Shown: positions 21,973 through 32,115 of the stretch, piece by piece
Layout of the letters: every line of letters starts with the position of its first letter
Position numbering within the stretch: position 1 is the stretch's first letter
NCBI GenBank assembly: GCA_002286855.1
Contig: NRSV01000064.1
Span: 62,001 to 126,000 of the forward strand
Length of the DNA stretch: 64,000 nt
Direction of reading: 5' to 3'
From: Bipolaris cookei
Taxonomy: Eukaryota; Ascomycota; Dothideomycetes; Pleosporales; Pleosporaceae
Made by a program: the position numbers and the translations under genes
Notes under the pieces: generated by a model
Seen by the model: only the letters and a program-made list of their open reading frames with translations
Told to the model about the DNA's origin: nothing
The model's database searches: none

Positions 21973-23214
21973 TCACCCAATGAAGCTGCAGGTTGGGAGC
22001 TTATAATCCTTCAATACCCAATACTTCCTTCTGACGCCCTCCCATTCGCCCTTCTCATCAAGATCCGGTACAGGAACAGTCTCCCATTCCGTATCGAACC
22101 CAGCTTCGAAGAGATCAAACTCGACAATCTTGGTGTACACATCATACACAATCTGTCGATCGGCACCCATACCATTGAAGAAGCCAAACTTTCCACCTTC
22201 GCCATCTGCACCTCCTGCGGGATCGAGCAACCCAATAACGTATTCGGTGAAAAACTCGCGCAGGGCCTTGTACTCTTCAGCGAACGTGTCGAAGTAGATG
22301 GCATCGAACAGGTCGCCCTTTTCCACAAGACTGGGAACAATATCTTGCCAACGACCTTCGTGAATCACGACCCCAGACTTCTCATGCCACCCTTGTTCTT
22401 TCATACGTTTGACCACGTCTGGGTGTGCCTCGATGATGTGATGACTTATTGGCTTCTTTTCTTGGAAGATTCCATCGACGATGCCCATACCGTGACCTAC
22501 ATTGAGAACACGGAGACCTTCTTTGGGCGCTAGGAGTTCGGCAGATTTGCGCATCAAAGTTGTCTCCCATTCCATCATGACGCCGTTCCCTGAATCATCT
22601 AGCAGACGATCGCGATTAAATGTAAGTTTCGAAGCAAGGTAGTTTGGATTTTCGGTCGACTCGTCGCCTTGTGTATCTTCCTGGGTTGTTCCTACTGTTT
22701 CGGCTTCTTCTGCCACTTCTTGTGCTTCTTCTTCTTCTTCTTCTTCTTCTTCTTCTGAATCGTCGTCTCCAAGAGGCTGGTACTGCTCCAGACGATTCAG
22801 CAGCATTTCTGCACGAACGCCAGCATCTACACACAGGTCGTATAGTTCTTTCAAGCCGAGCCTATGCGCTATACAACCTGGGGTTTCGCCGTTCGAATCC
22901 AAGTCATTCCATATTGCGCCGTTTTCGAAAAGAAATTTGATTGTCTTCACGGCGCTGTCCATTTCTCCAGACTCTCCAGACGCAATGCCTGCGTCTCCAT
23001 TTGAGTTACCATTGGTTTGCTTCGGATCGTCCTCATCGGGTTCGCAAGCGGCAATTGCGGCGTGTAGAGGTGTGAAGCCTGTTTCGGAATCTTGTACGTT
23101 TGCAGAAGAATTTCGGAGGAGGTTGCGCAGCGAAGCAGTATCGTGGTTCGCGGCAGCAAGTAGTATGCTTTGAGTCTGTAGATCGGTCTCGATATCGAAT
23201 GCTGAATCGTCCAT
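21973..23214 (-). CDS. RMT2: arginine N-methyltransferase 2
   Basis: Rmt2 methylates the delta nitrogen of arginine on ribosomal protein L12 in yeast. One exon, 413 residues from MDDSAFDIE. N-terminal ankyrin-type repeats (ILLAAANHDTASLRNLLRN, GFTPLHAAIAA, NGETPGCIAHRLGLKELYDLCVDAGV) are followed by a linker with a run of Glu residues. The SAM-dependent methyltransferase domain has motif I VLNVGHGMGIVDG, motif II IIEAHPDVV, and GRWQDIVP. The C-terminal signature RRKYWVLKDYKLP is near the end. The Glu run comes from a CTT repeat near 22725-22755. The start was placed at 23214 because upstream in-frame sequence adds nothing recognisable. Confidence 0.93.
   Translation of the reverse strand: MDDSAFDIETDLQTQSILLAAANHDTASLRNLLRNSSANVQDSETGFTPLHAAIAACEPDEDDPKQTNGNSNGDAGIASGESGEMDSAVKTIKFLFENGAIWNDLDSNGETPGCIAHRLGLKELYDLCVDAGVRAEMLLNRLEQYQPLGDDDSEEEEEEEEEEAQEVAEEAETVGTTQEDTQGDESTENPNYLASKLTFNRDRLLDDSGNGVMMEWETTLMRKSAELLAPKEGLRVLNVGHGMGIVDGIFQEKKPISHHIIEAHPDVVKRMKEQGWHEKSGVVIHEGRWQDIVPSLVEKGDLFDAIYFDTFAEEYKALREFFTEYVIGLLDPAGGADGEGGKFGFFNGMGADRQIVYDVYTKIVEFDLFEAGFDTEWETVPVPDLDEKGEWEGVRRKYWVLKDYKLPTCSFIG
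22725..22755. repeat. CTT microsatellite inside RMT2
   Basis: About ten CTT units giving a Glu run in the linker between the ankyrin repeats and methyltransferase domain. Length polymorphism would change linker length only. Confidence 0.85.
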
Positions 23215-23910
23215 ATTATGTATTAGCGTTTTGTGAATGTCAATCTTGAAGAATGCGTCGAGGGGTCGCAAGGAGGGGCTGGGAAATTTATCGGCGCGAG
23301 TCATGCAGGGTCCAGAATGAAAACTGGTGGATGTCAGTGTCACGCTCCAAGCTTTTTGTGGGTCAATCTGATATGAACTTGGTAGGTGACAGATCAAGAT
23401 ACTATACAGCTATCGCAAATCCATTTGGCTGTAATACATCCAACTATACAGTGATTTACTAAAACCTCTATACAACAGTTCATTAATGATACTCGAGCCC
23501 AAAGAGATTCAGCGACTTTCATAGCACGGTCATTTGATTGTGTTTAAACATAATTGCAATAGCGTCTCTGGTTGCTCAAGATCCACATACAAAGCAGTTT
23601 GAACGCTCATCTTCATTCCTAGGTATTCACTCTGGATTTGTATTATCTGTGTTTTCAGACGGCTCACAGTCGTACGTGTATAGAGCCTAGAAATATGTTT
23701 GGTTGCGGATAAACCCAACAGAATCAATGAGAAGGCTCAAATCACTTGAAACGACAATATCGGTAAGATTTTGACATGGCTTATGCCACTTCCACCCACC
23801 TTAACGCCAAATCATAATCATGAATTCCTTCAAAGTATGCGAACTGTTGACCACAGTGACAGGAAATCCATTATACCATGTAAGCTCTTTGTAGACTCAA
23901 AGAGGAGGCC
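23215..23910. other. intergenic
   Basis: RMT2 upstream flank and the 3' flank of the next minus-strand gene; AT-rich, no gene seen. Confidence 0.5.
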
Positions 23911-25088
23911 CTAATGCGATTGAATCCAGGCCAGCATCTGACCAAAAGCTTCTGCTTGCGATTGCTTGATCTTCGCATCTTCATAATCTCCAAAGACGGC
24001 GAAGCCATGAGGTACTCCAGAGAAGACTTGAATCTCGTGCTCAACCTTGTTCTTCTCCATAGCTCTCCGACCAGGTGTTAGCTCATCGTCTTCTGAGAAC
24101 ATCGGATCATCTTTCACTGCGGCGATGTAGACTGGAGACTTGACGGCTTCGAGATCCTCTTTGTATGTCATAGTTGGGTGTGCGACAGCACCAGCTCGAA
24201 GCACGGGTTCTTTCTTCGTTGCTCCTTGCTCTTCATCCTTTGGAGTTTCTTGACCCCAGGCTACGGTATCAGGGAGTTCAGAGGCCAGCATGAGGATGTA
24301 CTTTGCGCCAAAGCAGTAACCGACACCGTAGATGCCTTCACCATTCGCGACAGCATCAGCATATTCCTCTTTGGCACCCTCAATAACCTTGTGCAGCAAC
24401 GGGAGAACCTTCTCGGGAGTATGGCGTGCGAGCCACATGTCAATCATAAATGACTTTATGCCTTCCGCCGTCCTCAATTTGACAGCCTCAAGCCAAGACG
24501 CATCTTGTGGTACCTCGTCCATGCTGACGCTGTTTGGTGCTGGATCATTATCGAATTGATCGGGCATTACGACCAAATACCCTTCTGCAGCAAACTTGTC
24601 GGCTTGTAGCTGGTTGTTGGTAGACTTGACGCCGGTACCGCCCGTGAGCATAAGCAGGAGTTTCGAGGGCGAATGCGGGTAGTCGGCAGGCTTAGCAATG
24701 TAGCATTCGACACCACCGAGCTTCGTCAGATCACCTGTGGGTTTCTCGCCGGCGGGGGTAGGGCGGTCTGTTGTGCAGTGTTCCTAGTCAATCAGTACTC
24801 ATAACCCGGAACGGACGGCTGTAAAGACGGTTCGAATATAGAGTAGACACTAGAGACCAGGGAATGCGCTATATCCGCAGCCATGATGGACATATGTAGT
24901 CTGATATTACACGACGTAGCGAATCAACTTACACCCATGCTTGGTCCATCTTGTGCTCTAGTGTCTCCAGGAAAGACGCTCTCTGGCGCTGGCTCCGGGA
25001 CTTTGGCTTCTGCCTGAGGTGTCTGTTGTTGAGTATCTTCCTGCGCATCGCTCTCGGGCGCACGTGTAGCACTTTCGTTATCCGCCAT
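23911..25088 (-). CDS. dienelactone hydrolase family protein
   Basis: Two exons (25088-24933, 24783-23911) give 342 residues. Exon 1 is a 52-residue acidic/Gln/Pro-rich leader (MADNESATRAPESDAQ...), unusual for this family, and exon 2 is the alpha/beta-hydrolase. The triad elements are all visible: nucleophile Cys209 in GYCFGA, Asp in AAVKDDPMF, and His in GVPHGFAVFGDY. Such enzymes cleave lactones or esters from aromatic ring breakdown; the true substrate is unknown. It is head-to-head with RPA1, with 247 bp between. Unlike the 20.6-kb gene, this one keeps a complete catalytic set. The N-terminal extension may be disordered. Confidence 0.87.
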
Positions 25089-25245
25089 GGTGTTTATCTA
25101 GATGTATGCAATAGTTGGAGGAAATCTGGCGTTAGCGAGCTGCAAGTATTCACAAATGGTCCAGGTGCTAGCCGGCCACTTACGTAGTCCCGCCCTGCCA
25201 CACTTCACATCTGGCTTGAGCGGGGCTATAGAGTCACATGACCCG

Positions 25246-25258
25246 ACGCGTCGACGCG
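25246..25258. promoter_or_regulatory. candidate MCB element(s) in the RPA1 promoter
   Basis: ACGCGT at 25246-25251 with a second ACGCG at 25254-25258, about 85 bp upstream of the RPA1 start in a 247-bp divergent promoter. This is the MBF-binding hexamer and would fit G1/S expression of a replication protein. It is a sequence match only. Confidence 0.4.
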
Positions 25259-25335
25259 CTTTCTAATCTTCGCTATACCGCCACCGACACGCAATTAGCA
25301 CAACGCCATCACAACACCCATACACTGTAGTCAAC

Positions 25336-27369
25336 ATGGCAGAGGGAGCAATCACCCAAGGCGCTATTCAGTGAGTCTCCATGCTCAGCATAGTTGGAAC
25401 CATGCTAACTCCACGCAGGAGCATCTTTCAGCCGAGCGGTTGCTTCGTAGAACACCCTGTCCTGCAATGCGTGCAGATCAAGACCATGGAGCCCAAGGCG
25501 GGCGAGGCAAATCCCGTACAGCGCTTTCGGGTTGTGTTGAGTGACATTCGCAACTTCGTTCAGACCATGATCGCTACCAGTCAGTCAAGCAATAGAAATC
25601 TAGAGTTCTAAATGTGGCTAATCGTGTACAGCTGCCAATGAGATCGTCACTTCTGGTCAGCTGAAGAAGGGATCAATCGTACGACTTCTCAAGTACAATC
25701 CCCAACGTGTCAAGGACAAGAAGTATGTGCTCTTATGATGTTTATCTAGCGGTTGCCTAACACATGGACAGCATCCTGATCATCATGGAACTAGAAGTCC
25801 TTTCGCAGTACGGCGAACTTGACAAGATCGGGCAGCCTGAGGCCCTAGACACCAAGCCTGCCGATGCACAGCCTGCTGGTATTCCCAGTAATAATTTCTA
25901 CGGATCGAAGCCTACACCTGCCCCGCAACCCCAGCGTTCGCTGCCTACCCATCAGAGCAACCCTGGAACTTCTTCACACCCCCATCTTTATCCTATCGAA
26001 TCTCTTTCGCCATACGCCCACAAGTGGACCATTCGAGCACGATGCACCCACAAGAGCGACATGAAGGAATGGCACAACCAGAAGGGAACGGGCAAACTTT
26101 TCAGTGTAAATTTGCTGGATGACACTGGCGAAATTCGAGCGACAGCTTTCACAGAAGTTGCTGACAAACTGTTTCCAGTCTTTGAAGAGGGTGTTGTGTA
26201 TTACATCTCTGCACCCTGCAGAGTAACGCTTGCGAAGAAAAACTTCTCAAACTTGCCCAACGATTATGAGCTGCAATTTGAGCGTGACACCGAGGTTGAA
26301 AAGGCAGAGGATCAGGACAACAAGCCACAGATTCGATTCAACTTTACCAAGATTGGCGATCTTACCTCGGTTGAAAAGGATACAACCATCGACACGATTG
26401 GTGTATTGAAAGAAGTTGCTGAGGTTACTACAATAACTTCAAAGAATACAAACAAAGACTTCAGCAAGCGAGAACTAACACTAGCTGATGACAGTCAAAC
26501 ATCGGTGCGACTCACCATCTGGGGCAAGACTGCCGAGAGCTTCGATGTACCGCTGGAGTCGATTGTTGCGTTCAAGGGAGTAAAGGTCTCTGACTTTGGC
26601 GGCCGAAGTCTGAGTCTGTTAAGCTCCGGTTCAATGATGGTCGATCCGGATATCGATGAGGCTCACAAGTTGCGAGGGTGGTTCAATGCTGTTGGACAGA
26701 GTGCTACCTTTTCTACGCATCAGAACATGGTATCCACTACCGGCGGTTCCAAGAACGACGCAAAGCCAATTTCGGCTATCATCGAGGAAGAGGCCTATCT
26801 CCAAGATACCCCCTCATACATGAGCCTTCGTGCATCAGTCCTGTACGTCAAGGATTCGACTTTCGCGTATCCTGCTTGTTCAACACAAGGCTGTAACAAG
26901 AAAGTCATTGAAGAAAACCCTGGCTCTTGGTGGTGTGAGAAGTGCCAGGCTGCTTTTCCTGAGCCAAACTACCGCTATGTGCTCAGCGCCAACGTTGGGG
27001 ATCACACTGGCACGTTATGGCTCAGTTGCTTTGACGAAGCTGGCCAAACGATCGTTGGCATGTCAGCAAACGAAGCCATGAAGATGAAGATGGATGACGA
27101 AGAAAACGGTACGAAAAACTTTCTAAATGTCATGCAGGAAGCGACCTGTAAGACTTTCAACTTTCGAGTACGTGCGAAGATGGAGACGTACCAGGACCAA
27201 CCCAAGTAAGTTTCACCGTCACATTAGAGTTGTGCAATGCTGACGAACTATTAGGCCACGATACCAAGTCATGAATATACATCCACTCAACTTTGCCCAG
27301 GAGGCCAACAAGCTTGCTCAGCTTATCAAGCAGTACGACATGAACGAGGATAGTTTGTTTGTCAGCTAA
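25336..27369 (+). CDS. RFA1: replication protein A large subunit (RPA70)
   Basis: The ssDNA-binding subunit of RPA, acting in replication, repair and recombination. Five exons (25336-25370, 25419-25579, 25632-25722, 25772-27205, 27255-27369) join to 611 residues. The N-terminal OB fold (VQIKTMEPKAGEANPVQRFRVVLSDI) leads through a Pro/Gln linker to the DNA-binding OB folds: SLSPYAHKWTIRARCTHKSDMKEW, then IGDLTSVEKDTTIDTIGVLKE. The third OB fold holds the zinc ribbon with Cys465, Cys470, Cys484 and Cys487. The protein ends at SLFVS. Size and domain order are those of the full-length family. Confidence 0.95.
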
Positions 27370-27743
27370 GAGCAAATTGGAAAGATACGATTTTCTTCAG
27401 CAATGCTCTACAATGTATAAAATTTCATAAGTCCCTAGCCTCATGCGTGTTTATTCTTGAACACGCACCAGCAAAGCTGATTGTGTGATACCAAAATACA
27501 CAATCAAGTGTCTCTCTCCCATTGCCTATGTTGTCCGATACAATGCACCCCACTATAGCTGCTAGTTCCATGAGTCGTGGAGCTGCCCCGCTCAGACGTC
27601 ATTACCAATCATTTCGGTAGCGGACGGAATGCTTTCGGAAACAGGAGCAAGTACATATTCTAGCTCTTGCTTGTTGCAGCTCAATTGTGTGATTCTTACT
27701 TGTATTTTGAATGAGACGATCGACACAACCAAGTTCTATCAGA
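27370..27743. other. intergenic
   Basis: 374 bp between two plus-strand genes; no gene seen. Confidence 0.5.
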
Positions 27744-28868
27744 ATGAGTGACACAATGCGCGCAGTAGGTCCGTACACACTTCCGTGCATACCAGGACAT
27801 AACTCTACTAAGAGTCCTCAGACATCAAGAATGGCAAAGGTCCACTCGAGAATTTGCACATCACCGACGTGCCCAAGCCGAAGCTCGGAAAGTCGCAGGC
27901 GCTTGTTAAGATCAAGGCCTTTGGCCTGAACCGCATGGATTTGCTGCAGCGTGAGGGCCAATACCCCGTACCGCCTGGTGCTTCCAAAATCCTAGGTGTC
28001 GAGTTTTCGGGTACAATCGCAGAATTGAGCGAAGAAGGCGGTGGAAAAGAAGGCTTCAAGGAGGGAGATGAAGTGTTTGGACTAGCATATGGAGGTGCTT
28101 ATGCAGAATACATCGCAGTCTCAACACATATGTTGGTGAGGAAACCAAAGGAGTTGACTTGGGAGCAATGCGCTGGCATTCCCGAGGTAGGTTCACCCTG
28201 CTTGTAGAAGGGAGAGCGATTGGCTAACAAACGGACAATAGACATGGATAACAGCCACCCAAGCTATGTACCTGATCGGCCAATTCAGTGCCGGAAAGAC
28301 CATTCTCTGGCACGCAGCAGCGTCATCTGTCTCAATTGCCGGTATCCAACTCTCCCGCGCCGATAATGCCTCTGCCGTCTATGCCACCGCCCGTCAGGAT
28401 CCCAAATGCGAGTTCGCTGTGAATCAGCTGGGCGCTACCGCCGCATTCAATACCACTTCTCAAAACTGGGTCGAAGAGGTGATGAAAGCAACCAATAACA
28501 AGGGTGTAGACATTATTGTCGATTTCATTGGCGCATCCTACTTCCAGCAGAACCTCGAGGCTGTAGCCAAGGACGGCGTTATCGTGAACTTGGGTTTCAT
28601 GGGCGGCACAAAATTGCCAGAGGGCACGGATATTAGCGCATTCATTAGGAAGAGGTGCAGCTTTGTCGGCAGCAGTCTGAGGAGTCGCGATGAAGCATAC
28701 CAGGGCAAGCTCAGAGACCAACTCGTAGAACATGCGTTACCGAAGATGACGGATGGTACTTTCAAGCTCTATGTAGAAAAGGTCCTGCCATGGGAGCAGA
28801 TTCAAGACGCGCAAAGGTTGTTGGAGGAGAACAAGACAAAGGGTAAGGTCATATGTACGATTAGCTGA
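27744..28868 (+). CDS. quinone oxidoreductase (MDR superfamily, PIG3-like)
   Basis: NADPH-dependent reduction of quinones or related enones is the expected activity. Three exons (27744-27768, 27822-28186, 28242-28868) give 338 residues. The tiny first exon encodes MSDTMRAV; its junction yields DIKNGKGPLENLHI. Landmarks are ALVKIKAFGLNRMDLLQREGQYP and LGVEFSGTIAEL of the N-terminal groES-like domain. A Rossmann segment (ILWHAAASSVSIAGIQL) is followed by GVDIIVDFIGASYF and NLGFMGG. No zinc-ligand Cys set is present, as expected for this subgroup. The C-terminus HALPKMTDGTFKLYVEKVLPWEQIQDAQRLLE matches PIG3/TED2-type enzymes. Confidence 0.9.
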
Positions 28869-29080
28869 AGTTTGTACAGAGGGTAGCAGACTCCATATCG
28901 GAAATAAATACTTAATTTGATCTACGTACCACTGTGCGAGATGCTCGGCACTGATGATGCCGCAAAGAGCCAGTCCAAAGCTGAGTGTGAATTCACCGTA
29001 CCGCAACACAAGCAAAAACGAACGCTACACACATATATCCCACGGACAAAGAGGCTTAGAACGAGAACCAGCAAAAAAGA

Positions 29081-29161
29081 CGACGTTGGCCAGATTCGAA
29101 CTGACGCTCCCGAAGGAACAAGATTTCTAGTCTTGCGCGATAACCACTCCGCCACAACGCC
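29081..29161 (-). tRNA. tRNA-Ser (anticodon AGA)
   Basis: 81 nt on the minus strand. The acceptor stem GGCGUUG pairs with CAACGUC, the D arm carries GUGGUUAUCGC, and the anticodon stem CAAGA/UCUUG presents AGA, which decodes UCU (and as IGA, UCC/UCA). A long serine-type variable arm with a UUCG-like loop and the GUUCGAAUC T arm follow. The discriminator is G, as expected for serine. No intron. Confidence 0.92.
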
Positions 29162-29167
29162 TGAGAC

Positions 29168-29270
29168 CGACACCTGTGTGATTCGAACACACGCTCCCGA
29201 AGGAACTGGCTAACTTCCCTCAATACAGAGGACTAGCAGGCCAGCGCGTTAACCACTCCGCCAAAGTGCC
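29168..29270 (-). tRNA. tRNA-Ser (anticodon GCU), with intron
   Basis: 103 nt on the minus strand. The acceptor arm, D arm, variable arm and GUUCGAAUC T arm match the neighbouring serine tRNA. The anticodon stem is CUGGC/GCCAG with loop CUGCUA, giving GCU for AGY codons. An intron of about 21-22 nt sits after position 37. The discriminator is G. It lies six bases upstream (in the direction of transcription) of the AGA gene. Confidence 0.9.
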
Positions 29271-30495
29271 TGCGTGATTGTGTCAACCGATGAAAATATT
29301 TGGCACTATAAAATCTATATAGAAAGAACAATCACTTAGATTTAAGTGAATGGCTGATACGTGTATTAATGTTTTGCGGATTGTGGATGAAAAATGTGGA
29401 GCTCTGTGGTGGGGCTAATAAGTCTGTAGAGAGATGCAAATGCGGGGTTCGTAGGTAAGGTTAGCTTGAACTTGATGATTCTGGAAATGAGTTTTTTTCT
29501 GTTGCAATATCTCATTCCACATCAGGTATTTATGAACCGTCTGGTCGCAGCAAGAATTTTCCTATCTTGATACTTACCATACTCCTTGCCTATAACAAGC
29601 AAAGAAGGTAGGATGCTGCTGAGACTATCTGAACTATGTTTGACTAATATGCGAACTTAGTGACCATGTTAGCTCGGTATGAATAGTAAATGTAAATGTG
29701 CACAAGTGTGAGGAAGGACTTCTAAATGAACGATAGTACCCCATAGGTCCGAATTAACACTAGAATGTGAAACAAATGAGAAGAAACTGGTTAATCGCGC
29801 TAAGTGAATGGCCGGGGACCAAGAAACGATTCAAGTACTACCTAGCACCTTTAATATCTAGTTGATTATAGTCGTAGTACTGCTAGTGACCAAACTTTCA
29901 CATGCCACCAAATTTGAAGCGGTCACAAGGCTAGTGTGAGACGCTCAGCAGAGCCTCGATGTCTAGTTAGTCAGGCCAGACCTAGCAAGGCGAGAAGTAA
30001 CGCGTACATTTCTTTTGTGCATATGCAGAACATCCCATGCCGTCACCCGTTGGCCCGGAGCAACATCTGCGGTGACGACGTCCGTGCGGGCGGGGTAGCA
30101 TTTTTGACGCCTCGATATCCATCAATATAGATTTCTCAAATCAAAGAGCCTTACACGGTACTAGTAGCGCCCTTGACTCACGTGGATGATGCTCCATGCT
30201 CACAAGATGGGTTGCGGGTGTTCGGCCACGATCTGCCTCGGCTCGCCAAATAACCAGCCGAGCCCTGGACCGACGTAGACCCAGCTCCGACGTAGTATTG
30301 GAACTGCTCACATGCTGAAATTAAATTCGCTTTCTCCCTCACTGCACATATTCCTCTTCCTCAAAACTGCTGTGGGTGCGATCGCATAGCTCACAGTTTG
30401 CTTGAACCATCTTCTTTCCGTCTTCAAGCCACTTATAACAAGCACAATTGTCACTCAGACCATTTGGCCACGCCCCACCAAAGTCTCCCACCAAC
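29271..30495. other. intergenic, 1.2 kb
   Basis: AT-rich upstream flank of the serine tRNA pair and of the carnitine carrier gene. No gene seen; frames are short and scattered. Confidence 0.5.
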
Positions 30496-31547
30496 ATGTC
30501 AAGCACCGCAGACGCCGTTATCGAGAAGCTGCCCTCCAAAGCAGAGCTCAAAGAAGATGTAAAAGTGGCAACCAAGTCTTCGCTTCAGTCGCTACGAGCG
30601 CTGATAGCTGGAGGCGTGGGTGGTGTTTGCGCCGTCATCGTGGGACACCCCTTCGACCTGGTCAAGGTGCGCATGCAAACGGCAGAGAAGGGCGTGTACA
30701 GCGGAGCTATGGATGTCGTAAGGAAGACAATAGCAAAGGAAGGTGTGGCTAGGGGTCTCTATGCGGGTGTTTCTGCGCCTCTAGTCGGTGTTACACCAAT
30801 GTGTAAGTACTAGAAAGCTAGCTGGTCAAAGGATGGTGTTTGGAAAAACAAGGCTGACGCTGGACAGTTGCCGTCTCATTTTGGGGTTACGACCTCGGCA
30901 AGCAGCTTGTATCCAGTGTCTCAAAGGTTGAGAAGAACCAGTACAGCGTCGCTCAGGTCTCCGCCGCCGGCTTCTTTAGCGCAATCCCCATGACAATCAT
31001 TACCGCACCCTTTGAGCGCGTGAAAGTGCTTCTACAGATTCAAGGTCAAAAACAGCTGGCACCTGGTGAGAAGCCCAAATACTCTGGCGGTCTCGATGTT
31101 GTGCGACAACTCTACAAGGAGGGTGGTATTCGCTCAGTGTATCGTGGTTCTGCCATGACACTGGCGCGTGATGGACCAGGCTCAGCTCTGTATTTCGCGA
31201 CATACGAAATTGTAAAGCGCAACCTCACACCAAAGGATCCAGTTACAGGGCAGCCTGGCTCATTGAGCATGGGTGCCGTTATGGTCGCTGGTGGTGCTGC
31301 AGGTATTGCCATGTGGATACCAGTGTTCCCAGTTGATACCATCAAGTCCCGCCTGCAAAGTGCAGAAGGCCGACCGACGATCAGCGGAACTATCAAAGGC
31401 ATCCACGCAAGTGGTGGTCTCAAGGCTTTCTTCCCTGGTATCGGACCCGCCATGGCACGAGCAGTACCTGCAAATGCGGCTACATTTGCTGGCGTAGAGC
31501 TGGCACAGAAAGCAATGACAAAGATGTTCGACCGAGACGTCGAATAA
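30496..31547 (+). CDS. CRC1: mitochondrial carnitine/acylcarnitine carrier
   Basis: Inner-membrane antiporter that brings acylcarnitines into the matrix. Two exons (30496-30802, 30868-31547) give 328 residues; the splice restores TPMFAVSFWGYD. The three mitochondrial-carrier repeats are marked by HPFDLVKVRMQ, APFERVKVLLQ and FPVDTIKSRLQ; the second is the altered PFERVK form seen in carnitine carriers, where the acidic residue is Glu rather than Asp. The RDGPGSALYFATYE segment and GVELAQKAM tail agree with this subfamily. The start at MSSTADAV was chosen because no upstream ATG is in frame in the exon. Confidence 0.9.
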
Positions 31548-32115
31548 AAACACTCATGCAATCCTACACGAATTCTCTACAACTGACATTTTATTTTCCA
31601 ATTATGGTCATATTTTGTTGATTTCGACACGTTGGTGGCATTGCAATGGCGTTCTTAGATTCGTTGCAACACATAGCTATAGAGAAGGGGGGTTCTAGAT
31701 GAATTCTTCTCTACATGTGTTTCCAATAAGAACTACAATTATCCACTACCACCGTTTCTTACCTCTCTCCTCCACCTCTGGTGTGCTCGACGCACGCGCT
31801 GACCTCAACAAGGGAGGTAAATAGAACGTAGCCGCAACCGTAACTTAGTTTATATTTGTATGCTCGCGCGACTGTCTTTTGTTCTATACACTTTCTACCA
31901 ATCTCTGCAAAGTAACCGCTACTGTTATGCGCTAATGTACCTCGACTCTTGCTTTGTTCTACGTCAGTGCTTATTTCCTTCTTTCGTCACCCGTCTCATC
32001 ACCACGCCTTCCACAGGTCGCCGAGTGATGATCAACTGGAAGGGATCTCCCGAATAAGGTTTCCGTGCGTTGGAAGTGAAAGACCTGGCTGGCCGACGCG
32101 TTTAGTTACAAGAAT
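31548..32115. other. intergenic
   Basis: 568 bp downstream of the carnitine carrier; no gene seen. Confidence 0.5.
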
